Below, one piece after another: positions 26,572 to 39,152 of a stretch of DNA of 64,000 nt. The notes below the pieces were generated by a model. The model saw only the letters and a program-made list of their open reading frames with translations. It had not been told where the DNA came from and did not search any database. The stretch's first letter is position 1. Each line of letters starts with the position of its first letter. The stretch is from Methyloligella sp. (GTDB lineage: Bacteria > Pseudomonadota > Alphaproteobacteria > Rhizobiales > HXMU1428-3): assembly GCA_021604645.1 (NCBI GenBank), contig BQJJ01000013.1, positions 44,602 through 108,601 of the forward strand, read 5' to 3'. The position numbers were made by a program, and so were the translations under genes.

Positions 26572-27681
26572 ATGTCTGAAAAACCAGTTGAAAATCTTAT
26601 TATCGGCGCTGGCCCTGTTGGCCTAACAGCAGCTATTGAACTGAACCGCCGCGGCATCCCCTTTAAAATCATCGATAATGATGGTGAGCCTACCCCAGAA
26701 AGCCGGGCTCTAGCTATTAACGCACGCACTCTCGAAATTCTAGAACCAGCTGGTGTCACAGAGAAATTAATTAAGGCCGGCAATAAAGTTGAAAAAATCA
26801 CAGTTAGAAATCAACAACAAACCTTATTAAATGTCGATATTACCCAAAGCCCACACAAATTTAACTACCTGCTCGTACTCCCTCAATCTCAAACAGAAAC
26901 CATTTTAATAGAAACATTAAAAGAGCAAACTCAAACTATAGATTGGTATACATCACTTAACTCCATAACCCATTTGGATAATCTTTTTAAATGCAATCTC
27001 ACAACCAATAATGAACAAAAAACCATCATCACTAAAAACTTAATCGGAGCAGATGGTGCCCATTCAACAGTACGTAAAGAACTGGGTTTCTCATTCGGCG
27101 GTGAAAGCAATCCAGATATCTGGAGCTTAGCCGATGTAGAAATCAGTGAATGGCCCTACCCTTTTAACAATGCAGTCATAACTTTTACAAAGGAAGGCCC
27201 CATAGCCTTTTTTCCATTCGGTGAAGGAAAAGGACGTTTAGTTTCTTCAAAACCAGATATTTTAAATAATTTACCAAGTGGTATGAAAATTTCAAAATCC
27301 ACCTGGCAATCTGACTTCAAAATAAGTTACCGCCAGGTCGCAACTTATCAAAAAGGAAATGCCTATCTTGCAGGTGACGCCGCCCACATTCACTCACCAG
27401 CAGGCGGACGGGGAATGAATATGGGAATAGAAGATGCCGCAACTCTGGCCTATTTAATCAAGAGAAATCAAACGGAACGATACACAAAATTACGTCACCC
27501 AGTTGGTGAAAAAATCTTAAACTTCACCAGACAACAAACAGAAAACATCACATCCCCAGGTATCGGCCTAATGTTCGCAATCAAATATTTAGCACCCCTA
27601 GTATTCTCAATTCCACCGATTAGAAACAAACCGCTAAAAACTCTAATCGGCTTAGACACACCAAAACCCGAATGGCTCTAA
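26572..27681 (+). CDS. FAD-dependent monooxygenase
   Basis: A 369-residue flavoprotein of the p-hydroxybenzoate hydroxylase/UbiH superfamily. The N-terminal FAD-binding motif is LIIGAGPVGLTAA (GxGxxG). The middle DG motif is IGADGAHSTVRKELG. The C-terminal second FAD motif is YLAGDAAHIHSPAGGRGMNMGIEDAA. It would hydroxylate an aromatic or related substrate with NAD(P)H and O2; the substrate cannot be told. An AAAGGAA site precedes the ATG. It ends 9 bp from the convergent ligA stop. Confidence 0.88.
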   Translation: MSEKPVENLIIGAGPVGLTAAIELNRRGIPFKIIDNDGEPTPESRALAINARTLEILEPAGVTEKLIKAGNKVEKITVRNQQQTLLNVDITQSPHKFNYLLVLPQSQTETILIETLKEQTQTIDWYTSLNSITHLDNLFKCNLTTNNEQKTIITKNLIGADGAHSTVRKELGFSFGGESNPDIWSLADVEISEWPYPFNNAVITFTKEGPIAFFPFGEGKGRLVSSKPDILNNLPSGMKISKSTWQSDFKISYRQVATYQKGNAYLAGDAAHIHSPAGGRGMNMGIEDAATLAYLIKRNQTERYTKLRHPVGEKILNFTRQQTENITSPGIGLMFAIKYLAPLVFSIPPIRNKPLKTLIGLDTPKPEWL

Positions 27682-27690
27682 AAACAAAAA

Positions 27691-29823
<2,133 letters not shown>

Positions 29824-29935
29824 TTAAACACTCTAAATGGATAACAGCTTTAAAAAAATCAGCAAGAGCTGCAGAACTACAGGACATAAAACAGATTATA
29901 ATAAACAGAAAATTTGCCCCATAGCATTTCACAAT

Positions 29936-29968
29936 AAAAAACCTCATGGAATTTATAATTCCACGAGG
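29936..29968 (-). terminator. Intrinsic terminator after bamD
   Basis: A 12-bp stem CCTCATGGAATT/AATTCCACGAGG with one G-U pair when read on the minus strand, followed there by a run of T. It lies about 35 bp past the bamD stop. Confidence 0.8.
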
Positions 29969-30001
29969 CTAAATTTAAAAAATCAACTGCTAAAAACCCA
30001 C

Positions 30002-30910
30002 CTAAATAGGGTTCAGTTTCTTCGCTGCATTTAAAGTGTTTTTCCACGTTTTTGAGATCCAAGACCCCGAATTATTACGCGGCGCCAATCCACCTGATTT
30101 TAGCAAGGCATATGTATCTTTATACCATGGTGAATTCGGGAAGTTATGCCCAAGAATAGCACCGGCCGTTTGAGCCTCAGAAGCAATACCAAGCGCCATA
30201 TACGCCTCAGCAATCCGAGCTAAAGCTTCTTCCACATGCCGAGTGGTTTGATAGTTCTTAATCACAGATTTAAAACGGTTAATCGCAGCCAAATAATTTT
30301 TACGGTTCAAATAATAACGACCAACATTCATGTCAGCAGCAGCCAAAACATCTTTCGCAACACGGATCCGATTTCGCGCATCTTTCGAATAACGACTATT
30401 AGGGTAGCGGCGCACCAATGTCTCGAGAGACTTAAGCGCATCTTTCGTCCGTTTTTGATCACGCTTTGGGTCTGCAATTTGATCAAAATAAGACATTGAA
30501 ATCACATGTTGCGCTAAAGCAGATTCTTTCGTGCCTGGATGCAACGCTACATAACGTTTACCACCAGCAATCGCTTCAGGATATTTACCACCTTTATAGT
30601 TAGAATACGCTGCCATCACAATAGAGCGGCGCGCTAAAGGAGAATAAGGATGAAGACGATCAACATCTTCAAATTTCTTAGCAGCGTTCTCGAAACTGCC
30701 TGAAGTGAGAAGCTGATCCGCTTCACTATAAAGCTTTTCAGCTGGCTCAACTTTTTCAGCATCCAGATATTCTTTATTCTTGCCGCCAAACCAGCCCCCT
30801 AAAGAACTAACGGAAGAACCGACATCTGCTAAAGGAGATGATGAACAACCTCCCAAAACAGCAGTAAATAAAATGACTGTAACAAAAGCAAGTCGCTTTA
30901 GCGTCAACAT
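30002..30910 (-). CDS. bamD: Outer-membrane assembly lipoprotein BamD
   Basis: A 302-residue lipoprotein. The signal MLTLKRLAFVTVILFTAVLGGC ends in lipobox LGGC. The mature protein has five TPR-like helical repeats, including AEKLYSEADQLLTSGSFENAAKKFEDV and HPYSPLARRSIVMAAYSNYKGG. BamD is the essential lipoprotein partner of BamA in beta-barrel insertion. The ATG at 30908-30910 follows AGGGGGA; the frame is open 11 codons upstream without support. Its place after lpxC is the usual alphaproteobacterial order. Confidence 0.95.
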   Translation of the reverse strand: MLTLKRLAFVTVILFTAVLGGCSSSPLADVGSSVSSLGGWFGGKNKEYLDAEKVEPAEKLYSEADQLLTSGSFENAAKKFEDVDRLHPYSPLARRSIVMAAYSNYKGGKYPEAIAGGKRYVALHPGTKESALAQHVISMSYFDQIADPKRDQKRTKDALKSLETLVRRYPNSRYSKDARNRIRVAKDVLAAADMNVGRYYLNRKNYLAAINRFKSVIKNYQTTRHVEEALARIAEAYMALGIASEAQTAGAILGHNFPNSPWYKDTYALLKSGGLAPRNNSGSWISKTWKNTLNAAKKLNPI

Positions 30911-31054
30911 AAAAATCCCCCTAAAGGAAAAGAGAAAAACCAAATATAAACAGGCAAAGGACCAAAAGACCGATCAATAACAGACTTATCGTCAAAAGCC
31001 TCATAAAATATTCCCGTCAGCTAAATCCCAAACTAATATTCGGTACAACTAACA

Positions 31055-31195
31055 GCGCGGATGCTCCCTCGCGGATGCTGTGTGGGCATCTTAAGCAAAG
31101 AAATGGCATCTGAAGCGCAACTATAAAACCACGGCTGCTTTATGCCGGTTGCTAGTGGGCAACTGAAGGCACACTAAAAAGTACAACTAAAGCGC
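31055..31195 (+). repeat. Bulged palindrome cluster 5 (two nested pairs)
   Basis: The first pair, 31055-31118, has an outer GCGC-GGATGC...GGCATC-TGAA-GCGC with a complete inner GGATGC unit in the loop. The second pair is at 31132-31195: the outer CGGCTGC is degraded, and the inner TGCC-GGTTGC, TAGTGG, GCAAC-TGAA-GGCA is intact with compensated ends. The cluster is in the 30911-31558 gap between bamD and lpxC, which otherwise holds only the lpxC terminator. Confidence 0.85.
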
Positions 31196-31471
31196 AATCA
31201 AGAATTCCCAACAACAGCTTCTCAAAAGAAGCTATGAATGTGGAGATTCTATGCTCAATTATACGTCTTTTTAACGCAAATGCACAGAACTAGAAAAAAA
31301 TATAAAAAATTACTTAACTTCAGTGTCTTATTTACCAAAATTTACAGTATTTTTCTTGATTTAAAATAGTCATTTGGACATCTTGTTTGATTATTTTCGT
31401 TACTAGCACGAATACCTTGCAAGCCATATGAAAACAAAGAAAGCCACAAAAGAGCAGGCATATTTTAATAC

Positions 31472-31500
31472 AAAAAAGACAAGCACAGAACTGTACTTGC
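31472..31500 (-). terminator. Intrinsic terminator after lpxC
   Basis: A stem of about 10 bp (CAAGTACAG with CTGTGCTTG on the minus strand, U-G pair included) with a T-run after it. It is about 60 bp beyond the lpxC stop. Confidence 0.75.
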
Positions 31501-31558
31501 CTTTAAAAATGAACAAAATCAATGATACGATCATCAAAAAGATGTGAAAAACACCAGA

Positions 31559-32539
31559 TTAATTCCGATCTGCAGCAAAATTAGCAGCCGAAAGAACCGC
31601 AGCACCTTGTCCGTCACCCACATGGCCGTCACTATGATGCTCAATAACATGAGCAGGCACAGCAGGTACAGAAACCTTAGTCCAAGCGTCCTTATCAGCT
31701 AAAAGGGTCGAAATCGCTTTTGCATTCAAAGCATGACCACCACGATATGATTTATAAGAACAAAGCAAAGGAGAGCCAGCTAATGCCAAATCGCCAACTG
31801 CATCAAGAGCTTTATGACGAACAAATTCATCATCCCAGCGCAAACCTTCGCGGTTTAAAACTTTATCTTTATCAATAGCAACAGTATTTTCCAAAGAAGC
31901 ACCAAGAGCACGCCCAGCAGCCCAAAGACCTTCAACCTGTTCCATAAAACCAAAGGTTCTAGCTCTGGCTAATTCTTCACGAAACACACCAGGGTTCAAA
32001 TCAGAGTTAAACCTCTGACGACCAATAACTGGTGTTTCAAAATCGATTTCAACGTCAAGTCTAAAGCCGTTGTAAGGCAATAACTCACCCCAACAACCAT
32101 TTTCTTCAACCCGAATTGGTTTTAAAACTTTTATAAAGCTGCGCGGCGCATCAAGGTCCTTCAAGCCAACCTCTTCAATAGCGCGCACAAATGGCATCGC
32201 ACTGCCATCCATAATTGGCACTTCACCATTATCAATTTCAACCAAAACATTATCAATTGAAAGCCCGCGAAGCGCAGACATAAGATGCTCAACGGTTGCA
32301 ACAACAGCACCGCATTCAGAGCCAAGAATTGTACAGAGAGTTAAATTTTTAATGAAATCGCAATGAGCTTGAATTTCGACGTCTTTGCCGTCTTTCGAAA
32401 CTAAGAAGTTAATTCCGCTATCTGCATCTGCCGGATGAAGAGTGATAGAAACTGGAGCCCCTGAATGAACACCAACACCAGTCATAACTACAGATTGACT
32501 GAGCGTGGTTTGTTTCGCTCCAACATATGAATTACCCAT
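31559..32539 (-). CDS. lpxC: UDP-3-O-acyl-N-acetylglucosamine deacetylase
   Basis: A 326-residue LpxC, the zinc enzyme that commits UDP-acyl-GlcNAc to lipid A synthesis. The first zinc ligand lies in TVEHLMSALRG. The second and third are in the C-terminal domain VRHKALDAVGDL (HxxxD). The catalytic Glu is in the N-terminal motif VEHLMSA. Length is slightly above the E. coli protein. It follows ftsZ as in many proteobacteria, but an 890-bp gap and a terminator separate it, so it has its own promoter. Confidence 0.97.
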   Translation of the reverse strand: MGNSYVGAKQTTLSQSVVMTGVGVHSGAPVSITLHPADADSGINFLVSKDGKDVEIQAHCDFIKNLTLCTILGSECGAVVATVEHLMSALRGLSIDNVLVEIDNGEVPIMDGSAMPFVRAIEEVGLKDLDAPRSFIKVLKPIRVEENGCWGELLPYNGFRLDVEIDFETPVIGRQRFNSDLNPGVFREELARARTFGFMEQVEGLWAAGRALGASLENTVAIDKDKVLNREGLRWDDEFVRHKALDAVGDLALAGSPLLCSYKSYRGGHALNAKAISTLLADKDAWTKVSVPAVPAHVIEHHSDGHVGDGQGAAVLSAANFAADRN

Positions 32540-33367
32540 GAGAGTATACCCTCTAAATTACCCTGTCTTATCTAGACATCCAGAACGCTTTGGAACCTTA
32601 AAATCTTAACTAAAAGTCTCAAGTTCAACTAGCAATTCGGAGCCCCCCATCCATAAACCTGACGGCTGTTAAATAACCTGGTTATAATTTGGATTAAAAT
32701 TCTTCAATTTTAATAATTAATGCCCACACATCACTTTGAACATCAATTTTCCAAATTCAATAAAAAACTAAATTAAAGTTTCTTATTCAACCAGCTTTAT
32801 GAAACCAAAAGAACCAATGCTTTATTTTATCACAGCATTTTTATCACGGTCCTGAGCTTCATAATCTCTCAAAGTTACAATCTTACGAAACCAAAAATGA
32901 AAACAATCAAATTAAATTTCAAAAACTGTATCTAAAGCTTGTCATCATTAGTTTTTGATCAAAACAGTCCAATCAAAAACTAATTTTAGTCTTATAAAGC
33001 CAACTTAAAAATCTACGTTTCATAAGTTAAAGCTGATCTTAACAAACCCGATCTTAAAATAAGACACAAACTCATTTAGAGAGTTACAAACAACTAATCC
33101 TAAATTTAGAAAACAACACGATTAAAAAATAATCTGTAATCTTAATCCAGAACAATCAAGCCTATGGCTATCATTAAAGAAACCTTACTATAGAGAATTA
33201 CGATCACACAAATCACGGTTTCTTACAGTCTGTTACCAACTCCTTAAACATATGAAAAATATACACAAAACAGGAAAATCAACCTGAAAAACTTTCAAAA
33301 AACCACCCTTTAGATCACATTTCTGAAACAAAAATCCATCCGAACGGTTTGATTCGCAAAAAAACCT
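32540..33367. other. Long AT-rich non-coding region between ftsZ and lpxC
   Basis: About 830 bp with no supported gene, no repeat-family copy and no tRNA. A small perfect AT palindrome (ATTAAAATT, loop CTTC, AATTTTAAT) lies at 32693-32714. The region must contain the lpxC promoter. It is the longest stretch with no gene and no identified repeat in the window. Confidence 0.5.
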
Positions 33368-33368
33368 C

Positions 33369-33397
33369 AAAAAAAAGCGGAGATAAAATCCCCGCTT
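33369..33397 (-). terminator. Intrinsic terminator after ftsZ
   Basis: A 10-bp stem AAGCGGGGAT/ATCTCCGCTT (one G-U pair) on the minus strand, followed by a long T-run. It starts about 30 bp after the ftsZ stop and closes the dcw transcription unit. Confidence 0.85.
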
Positions 33398-33427
33398 ATG
33401 ACAAAAAAATAGCCGTATGATGAAAAA

Positions 33428-35725
33428 TTAGCCCTTACGCTTCTCTTTTAAAAAAGGAGGGATATCAGCAATCGATTCTTCTTCATCCAAAGGTAAAGAC
33501 CCAAGTCCAGATTTATTCAACTCTAAAGTCGGATAACGTTCAGCAGGTGTTTCAGGGCGAGAAGGAGCCCATTCTTCCTGGATTTGTGATTGACCTTGCA
33601 CCTGAGAGTGACCTTTCAAAGCAGGGTCAGCAGCGGTCGTTTCAGACGCCGTAGAAGGATGCATTTTATAATGCTCTTCCATTCTTAAATCATACTCACC
33701 TTGCGAACTTTCTATAGGTCGTTCTGGTAAAGCTGCCCCCTTAGAAGTCTCACTTTTGACCTGTCGCTGAGGCGGTCGGCCAACAGATTGAGCATTTTGT
33801 AAATGACCTTCGTCTTGCCCTCTTTGACCTTGTCTTGTTTGATCATGTCCTGTTTGAACAGTCTCTGATTTATCCTGAGCGCCAACCCCTCTTGAAGAAA
33901 CCTCTCGAGAAGGCATTTCTTGAGATGAAGGATCTGCAAATTCTTTTTCTTGATATCTAGGATCATGAGATGGACCACGTTGACCATCATACGGCGCTTG
34001 ATTTTGCCCCATACGATCCTGATACGGTTCATTAGAGGCAACATCTATCATAGGTTGACCAGGTGGCTGCTCAGTTCGGCCAGTATTCAGTCGATCAGCA
34101 TCAAGTCGCCCATCATCGGGCCTTTGAGGTGCGCCAAATGCACCATCATTACGATGTTGATCTTGAACTGGGTTCACTGTTTCTGCTTCTTGCTTACGGC
34201 CCCGTCCTGTTAAGCGACTAAAAAAGCCGCCCTTTTTTTTAGGCTCAGCTTCTTTAAATTGCCCCTCTGGCGCTTTATAAGCTCGCAATTGATTCTGCCC
34301 GGTTATTGGCAAATCTTCCATACTTGGCATCCGGCGCATAGAGCGATTAACACTCTGCGGGGCACCTGCAACAAATTCACGTCCCGTCATTGGGTTATTC
34401 GTACCTGGTGTTGCAGGAGGTGTATAACCAGCTTCATCATCCGGTGACATAAAACGAGGCGGTTTATTCACAATCTGAACATTACCTCTCCCACCATTTG
34501 CTCCTACATCTTGCCCTTGAGGTAAAGGTCGATCACCCTTTTGTCCAACAGTCCCTACAGGAGGTTGAGGCCGCAAACGTCCAGTTGAATTATGTAATGA
34601 CGGATCACCTTGCCGACCACCCTGGCCAGCGTTTAGAGCAGCTGGTTGTTCAGAAACGGCATCAAGTGTCTGCAAACGTTCGTTTAAACCAAGTGTATTT
34701 TGTTCTATTTCAGCATCAATTTCCATGCGCCTACGGTCAGCTTCTTGATGCATAGATTCTGGATGGCCGCGATTAAGCCCCGATGCAACGAGGGAAACTC
34801 GTAAATAGCCCTCTAATTGCTCATCAAAAGTCGCACCAACAATGATATTCGCGTTCTGGTCAACTTCTTGCCTGATCCGGCTAGCCACTTCATCCACTTC
34901 AAACAAGGTCATATCCTGACCACCTGAAATAGAAATGAGCAATCCTTTCGCGCCGGCTAACGATATATCATCAATCAAAGGATTGGAGATAGCTTCTTCA
35001 GCTGCCTTACGAGCTCTACCTTCACCATGCGCAACACCCGTTCCCATAACAGCAGCGCCCATTTCAGTTATCACGGTTTTCACATCAGCAAAATCAAGAT
35101 TGATCAATCCTTCTTTCATGATGAGATCGGTGACACAAGCAACACCAGAATTCAAAACAGAATCAGCCAGACAGAACGAGTCTGAAAAAGTCGTTTGTTC
35201 ATTTGCCAAACGGAATAAATTTTGATTGGGAATAACAATCATCGTGTCAACATATTGGCGAAGCTGCTCAATACCAGATTCAGCAATACGCATTCTACGC
35301 TGACCTTCAAATTGGAAAGGTTTGGTTACAACTGCAACAGTAAGAACCCCAAGTTCTTGCGCAATCCGAGCAATAACCGGTGCAGCTCCTGTCCCTGTGC
35401 CACCGCCCATGCCACAGGCGATAAAAACCATATGAGCCTCAGAGAGAAGCTCTTTCATTTCTTCCATAACTTCTTCAGCAGCCCCTTCCCCAATTTCTGG
35501 GTTCGAGCCAGCACCAAGCCCTTCAGTCAGGTTAACCCCCAACTGCAAGCGAACATCAGCACCAGAAGTGGAAAGCGCTTGAGCGTCAGTGTTTGCCGCA
35601 ACAAACTCCACGCCATGCAGCCCAGATGCGATCATATTATTAACCGCATTGCCACCAGCACCACCAACACCCATCACAATTATGCGTGGGCGTAATTCTT
35701 GAAAATTATGGACATTTGAACTCAT
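33428..35725 (-). CDS. ftsZ: Cell-division GTPase FtsZ with very long linker
   Basis: A 765-residue FtsZ, the tubulin-like GTPase that forms the division ring. The GTPase core covers about residues 1-330, with [15 protein letters not shown] near the start, tubulin signature [11 protein letters not shown] and T7-loop region [12 protein letters not shown] low-complexity linker of about 420 residues follows, rich in Gly, Gln, Pro, Arg and Asp. It ends in the conserved membrane-tether-binding peptide [12 protein letters not shown]. Rhizobial FtsZ proteins have long linkers, but this is extreme. The ATG at 35723-35725 has a GGGGA site; the 18-codon upstream extension is unsupported. Confidence 0.97.
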   Translation of the reverse strand: MSSNVHNFQELRPRIIVMGVGGAGGNAVNNMIASGLHGVEFVAANTDAQALSTSGADVRLQLGVNLTEGLGAGSNPEIGEGAAEEVMEEMKELLSEAHMVFIACGMGGGTGTGAAPVIARIAQELGVLTVAVVTKPFQFEGQRRMRIAESGIEQLRQYVDTMIVIPNQNLFRLANEQTTFSDSFCLADSVLNSGVACVTDLIMKEGLINLDFADVKTVITEMGAAVMGTGVAHGEGRARKAAEEAISNPLIDDISLAGAKGLLISISGGQDMTLFEVDEVASRIRQEVDQNANIIVGATFDEQLEGYLRVSLVASGLNRGHPESMHQEADRRRMEIDAEIEQNTLGLNERLQTLDAVSEQPAALNAGQGGRQGDPSLHNSTGRLRPQPPVGTVGQKGDRPLPQGQDVGANGGRGNVQIVNKPPRFMSPDDEAGYTPPATPGTNNPMTGREFVAGAPQSVNRSMRRMPSMEDLPITGQNQLRAYKAPEGQFKEAEPKKKGGFFSRLTGRGRKQEAETVNPVQDQHRNDGAFGAPQRPDDGRLDADRLNTGRTEQPPGQPMIDVASNEPYQDRMGQNQAPYDGQRGPSHDPRYQEKEFADPSSQEMPSREVSSRGVGAQDKSETVQTGHDQTRQGQRGQDEGHLQNAQSVGRPPQRQVKSETSKGAALPERPIESSQGEYDLRMEEHYKMHPSTASETTAADPALKGHSQVQGQSQIQEEWAPSRPETPAERYPTLELNKSGLGSLPLDEEESIADIPPFLKEKRKG

Positions 35726-35805
35726 TTGTTTCCCCGCTTCATAAGGAAGCACATCACTACAATAACTGATTCGGCCCATTAAATGCCAAAATCAATTTTC
35801 ATATA

Positions 35806-37200
35806 TCAAAAACTATCTTTCAGCCACGTTCCCATTCGAGACCAATATCCACCCTGATGCTGCCCTCTGGCCACTTTCATAGTAAATTCATCCGCCAAAT
35901 CATACCGCTGCAAAGCTTCAAACAGCCCAATAGAGCTAGAAAATGCACCACCTAACATTTCTGAAGGCAATCCATTTAAAGCAGGCGGTGCACCTAAACG
36001 AACGGGTTTCGAAAAAATCTCAGACGCAAACTCAGCAAGACCGTTCAATTGACTACCACCGCCAGTAAGAATCAATCTTTGACCAGAATGCCCTCCAAAA
36101 CCGCTATTATTAAGGCGATCCATTACAAGAGAAAGAATATGCTGCACTTTCGGCCTGATAATATCAGCCAATTGCGCGGCACTAATCTGCCCTTCCGTAA
36201 CTTGCCCCTCACCAACGATAGAATATTGAATTGGTTTATCCCAATCGGTTCCCTCAAGCTTTATCCCAGCGGAAAATGCAGAGCCATAAAGCACCTTAAT
36301 GCGTTCCGCCTCTTGTAAAGGACAATTGAGAGCCTGGGCGATCTCAAATGAAATTAAATCCCCGCCAACAGCAATGGCTTCAGAGTGAACAAAATACCCG
36401 TTCGCGAAAAGCGCCAACTTCGTTGTCCCACCACCAATATCAATCACTGTTGTCCCAAGCTCAATTTCACTCGGATCAGCCACAGCTAGAGCACTCGCAT
36501 ATGACGTCGCCATAATACGGGCCGCCCGCAAATGACACCGCTCAAGCAAGAGAGCAATATTTTTAAGAGGAGAAACATCTGCGGTAACAGCATGAAGGTC
36601 CAGTTCCAGCAAGTCTCCAACCAAATTAATCGGATCAATAACTCCAGTCGCTTCATCAAGCGTATAACCTAGCGGCATCAAATGGAGAACGGCGCGGCCA
36701 TCTTCTGCCGCATAGTCGCGCCCGGCCACCATCACTTCATCAATGTGAGAAGGGCGAACTCCATTTCCGTTTAATCGAACACTCGTCGTATAATTCAAAG
36801 ATTGAAGGCGCCCGCATGAAACTGAAACAACTACATTTTCAACTCGGTGCCCCGCCATCTTCTCAGCCTGGCTCACAACATCACGCACAGCATTCTCAGC
36901 AGCATCCAAGTCGATAAGAACACCTGCCTTCATGCCTCTGGCCCGTTGATGCCCAAAACCGATTATACGTAAAACTGAACCAAGTGGGCGCCGACCATCC
37001 CTTTGAGCCTGCCCCTCATCGTCATTCAGGTCAGGAGAAAGAGATGCCCCGCCCCCATAAGGAGACAAAGGTCCAGAAAGCTGAGCAGGCATAGTTCCGT
37101 CCACCCATTCACCAATTAAACAGGTGAATTTAGTGGTCCCAAGGTCTATAACCGCAACAGTAGAGCCCATTTTGCTGGCTTGTTTCGAGCGCCCAAACAC
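35806..37200 (-). CDS. ftsA: Cell-division actin homologue FtsA
   Basis: A 464-residue FtsA, which tethers FtsZ to the membrane. Actin-fold motifs are VIDLGTTKFTCLIGE (phosphate 1), TTVIDIGGGTTKLALF (phosphate 2) and RLILTGGGSQLNGL (adenosine). A Gly/Pro-rich insertion around residues 40-65 is longer than usual. The C-terminus YWSRMGTWLKDSF looks like the membrane-binding amphipathic helix. The start is GTG at 37200, with a weak ribosome site; ATG ten codons later is an alternative. It lies between ftsQ and ftsZ. Confidence 0.96.
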   Translation of the reverse strand: MFGRSKQASKMGSTVAVIDLGTTKFTCLIGEWVDGTMPAQLSGPLSPYGGGASLSPDLNDDEGQAQRDGRRPLGSVLRIIGFGHQRARGMKAGVLIDLDAAENAVRDVVSQAEKMAGHRVENVVVSVSCGRLQSLNYTTSVRLNGNGVRPSHIDEVMVAGRDYAAEDGRAVLHLMPLGYTLDEATGVIDPINLVGDLLELDLHAVTADVSPLKNIALLLERCHLRAARIMATSYASALAVADPSEIELGTTVIDIGGGTTKLALFANGYFVHSEAIAVGGDLISFEIAQALNCPLQEAERIKVLYGSAFSAGIKLEGTDWDKPIQYSIVGEGQVTEGQISAAQLADIIRPKVQHILSLVMDRLNNSGFGGHSGQRLILTGGGSQLNGLAEFASEIFSKPVRLGAPPALNGLPSEMLGGAFSSSIGLFEALQRYDLADEFTMKVARGQHQGGYWSRMGTWLKDSF

Positions 37201-37269
37201 AGTGCTTCAACTTTCTGTTCTAATATAATTTCAAGAGAAAAACTTTATCTCACAATTTGCAAGAACGAA

Positions 37270-38241
37270 CTATAATTTGTCTTTACCCGTCATTTTACCG
37301 ACAGAAAAATCTTCATCTCTCGAAAAAATCTTTATATTTTTGCTTTTTTTCGGCCGCAAAGTTATCCGATCCCCAATCCGCAAATCAATATGCGCCAGTT
37401 CACGGTTTAAAATATTATGTTGAGCTTGTAAGGCCCGCAACCGACTTAAAGCTCCCTCTATGCCGTTTTCTGGCAACAAAACTTTCATTTCATTATGCAA
37501 AATCAAAGTCCAACGACGTTGATCAACCCTGCGAAAACGAACAATAAGAGGTTGTAGATCATCAAATTTTGTCAAAATTTCGCGCAACTCATTGGCCACT
37601 TTCGGCGCTTCACTTCCTTCATAAATCGGAAGCTCAAAATGCGAACCAACTTTAACCTTATCAATAACCACACCCAGCTTATCGAATACATAAGTACCAG
37701 AAAGCGTAACAAAACGACCAATTGGCTGGCGCTCTTCCACATAAATATTCAAACCATGCGGAAACACACGTTGAACATCAGCCCGCAAAATCCAGGGCAG
37801 ACTTTCAATTTTACGCTGCGCTTCAAATGTATTTAGTGAGACAAGAGACTGTTCCCAAATATCACCAAGACGCTCAACAATCGCTTTTTCCTTCGTAAAT
37901 TTATGCCCCGCGATATGAACTTCTTTAATCGGAAATTGAACAAGGGAAACAAGCCGTTGGCCATAATCCTGGGCAACACTTATAAAGGCAAAATCATCAG
38001 GTATATGACGGCGAAAACCAAAAAACAAACCAATCCCAATAATCATGAAAAAGGTCAAACCAAACCAAAAACGCCCAAAAGAAGTCTTTTTGGACGTTTG
38101 TGGTATATAGCGTTCCGAAGACGGCGCAATATGGTATTCTTCAGCAAATTCATCTTTCACATAACAACCAATAGAAGGCAGGCTTCCTGAAGCAGCAGCT
38201 TCAGAATTAGACCGTTTCCCTCTATTCATCATCGATTGCAA
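37270..38241 (-). CDS. ftsQ: Cell-division protein FtsQ
   Basis: A 323-residue bitopic division protein. A long cytoplasmic N-terminus precedes one membrane segment (FWFGLTFFMIIGIGLFFGF, near residue 60). Next comes the POTRA domain (VQFPIKEVHIAGHKFTKEKAIVERLG) and the beta domain with PWILRADVQRVFPHGLNIYVEERQPIGRF. FtsQ links early and late division proteins. The TTG at 38241 has GGAGGA 6 nt before it and is preferred; ATG at 38232, which overlaps the ddl stop as ATGA, is an alternative. Confidence 0.93.
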   Translation of the reverse strand: MQSMMNRGKRSNSEAAASGSLPSIGCYVKDEFAEEYHIAPSSERYIPQTSKKTSFGRFWFGLTFFMIIGIGLFFGFRRHIPDDFAFISVAQDYGQRLVSLVQFPIKEVHIAGHKFTKEKAIVERLGDIWEQSLVSLNTFEAQRKIESLPWILRADVQRVFPHGLNIYVEERQPIGRFVTLSGTYVFDKLGVVIDKVKVGSHFELPIYEGSEAPKVANELREILTKFDDLQPLIVRFRRVDQRRWTLILHNEMKVLLPENGIEGALSRLRALQAQHNILNRELAHIDLRIGDRITLRPKKSKNIKIFSRDEDFSVGKMTGKDKL

Positions 38242-39152
38242 GATGCATCCTCCAAAATCCAGCGCACAAGCTCATTAAAACTCCAGCCTGCTTTTTCAGC
38301 CATTTCAGGGAGTAATGACGTTGCCGTCATCCCAGGCTGAGTATTCACTTCAAGACAGACAAGAAGATCTTTCTTTTCGTCATATCTAAAATCAGCACGG
38401 CTCACACCTCTACACCCAAGTGCAGTATGTGCCGTTAGAGTCCATTTCTGTATGAATTGGTAAATATTTGGTGAAATTTCAGCAGGGAGTATGTGTTGAG
38501 AGCCACCTGGTGCATATTTAGCATCATAATCATAAAAATCATGAGCTTCAGAACGAATCTCAGTCACATCCAAGGCCCGATTACCCAAAACACCACAAGT
38601 GAGTTCTAACCCATCAACAAACTCTTCAATGATCATATCATCATCTTCAGAACCAGCTGCTAAAATATCAGCTCCAGGCGGAGGTGTTTCAATGTCTTTT
38701 ACAATGAAAATACCAACGCTCGAGCCATCAGCCACTGGTTTTAAAACATAAGGCGGCAATTTCAAATGACCAAGCGCAGCTTCCCCGCGTTTCACAATCT
38801 TATCACTCGCAATAGGAACGCCAGCCGCTCCAATAATCTCTTTAGCTATTCTTTTATGCATTGCCATTGAAGAGGCCAAAACACCTGAATGTGTATACGG
38901 AATGTTCAGAACCTCTAAAATCCCCTGAATACAACCATCTTCACCAAATGGACCATGCAAAGCATTAAAACAAACATCCGGTTTCAACTCTTCTAGATGA
39001 GACGCAATATTTCTCTGCACATCAACTTCAGTAACTGAAAATCCCTCAGCCCTCAGAGCTTCAGCGCACGCCTTACCACTTGAAAGGCTCACATCCCGCT
39101 CAGCAGACCAGCCACCCATCAAAACCGCAACCTGCGCTTTCTCATCAATCAT
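38229..39152 (-). CDS. ddl: D-alanine--D-alanine ligase
   Basis: A 307-residue ATP-grasp ligase that makes D-Ala-D-Ala for MurF. Motifs include GGWSAERDVSLSSG at the N-terminus, HGPFGEDGCIQG, KPVADGSSVGI, and the metal/ATP motif RADFRYDEKKDLLVCLEVNTQPGMT near the end. It overlaps the murB stop by 4 bp (ATGA) and runs into ftsQ, showing tight translational coupling. Confidence 0.97.
   Translation of the reverse strand: MIDEKAQVAVLMGGWSAERDVSLSSGKACAEALRAEGFSVTEVDVQRNIASHLEELKPDVCFNALHGPFGEDGCIQGILEVLNIPYTHSGVLASSMAMHKRIAKEIIGAAGVPIASDKIVKRGEAALGHLKLPPYVLKPVADGSSVGIFIVKDIETPPPGADILAAGSEDDDMIIEEFVDGLELTCGVLGNRALDVTEIRSEAHDFYDYDAKYAPGGSQHILPAEISPNIYQFIQKWTLTAHTALGCRGVSRADFRYDEKKDLLVCLEVNTQPGMTATSLLPEMAEKAGWSFNELVRWILEDASCNR

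Noticed and set aside
35222..35695. 157-codon open frame opposite ftsZ
   Set aside because: It is a shadow of the conserved GTPase core of ftsZ, with no ribosome site or family resemblance.
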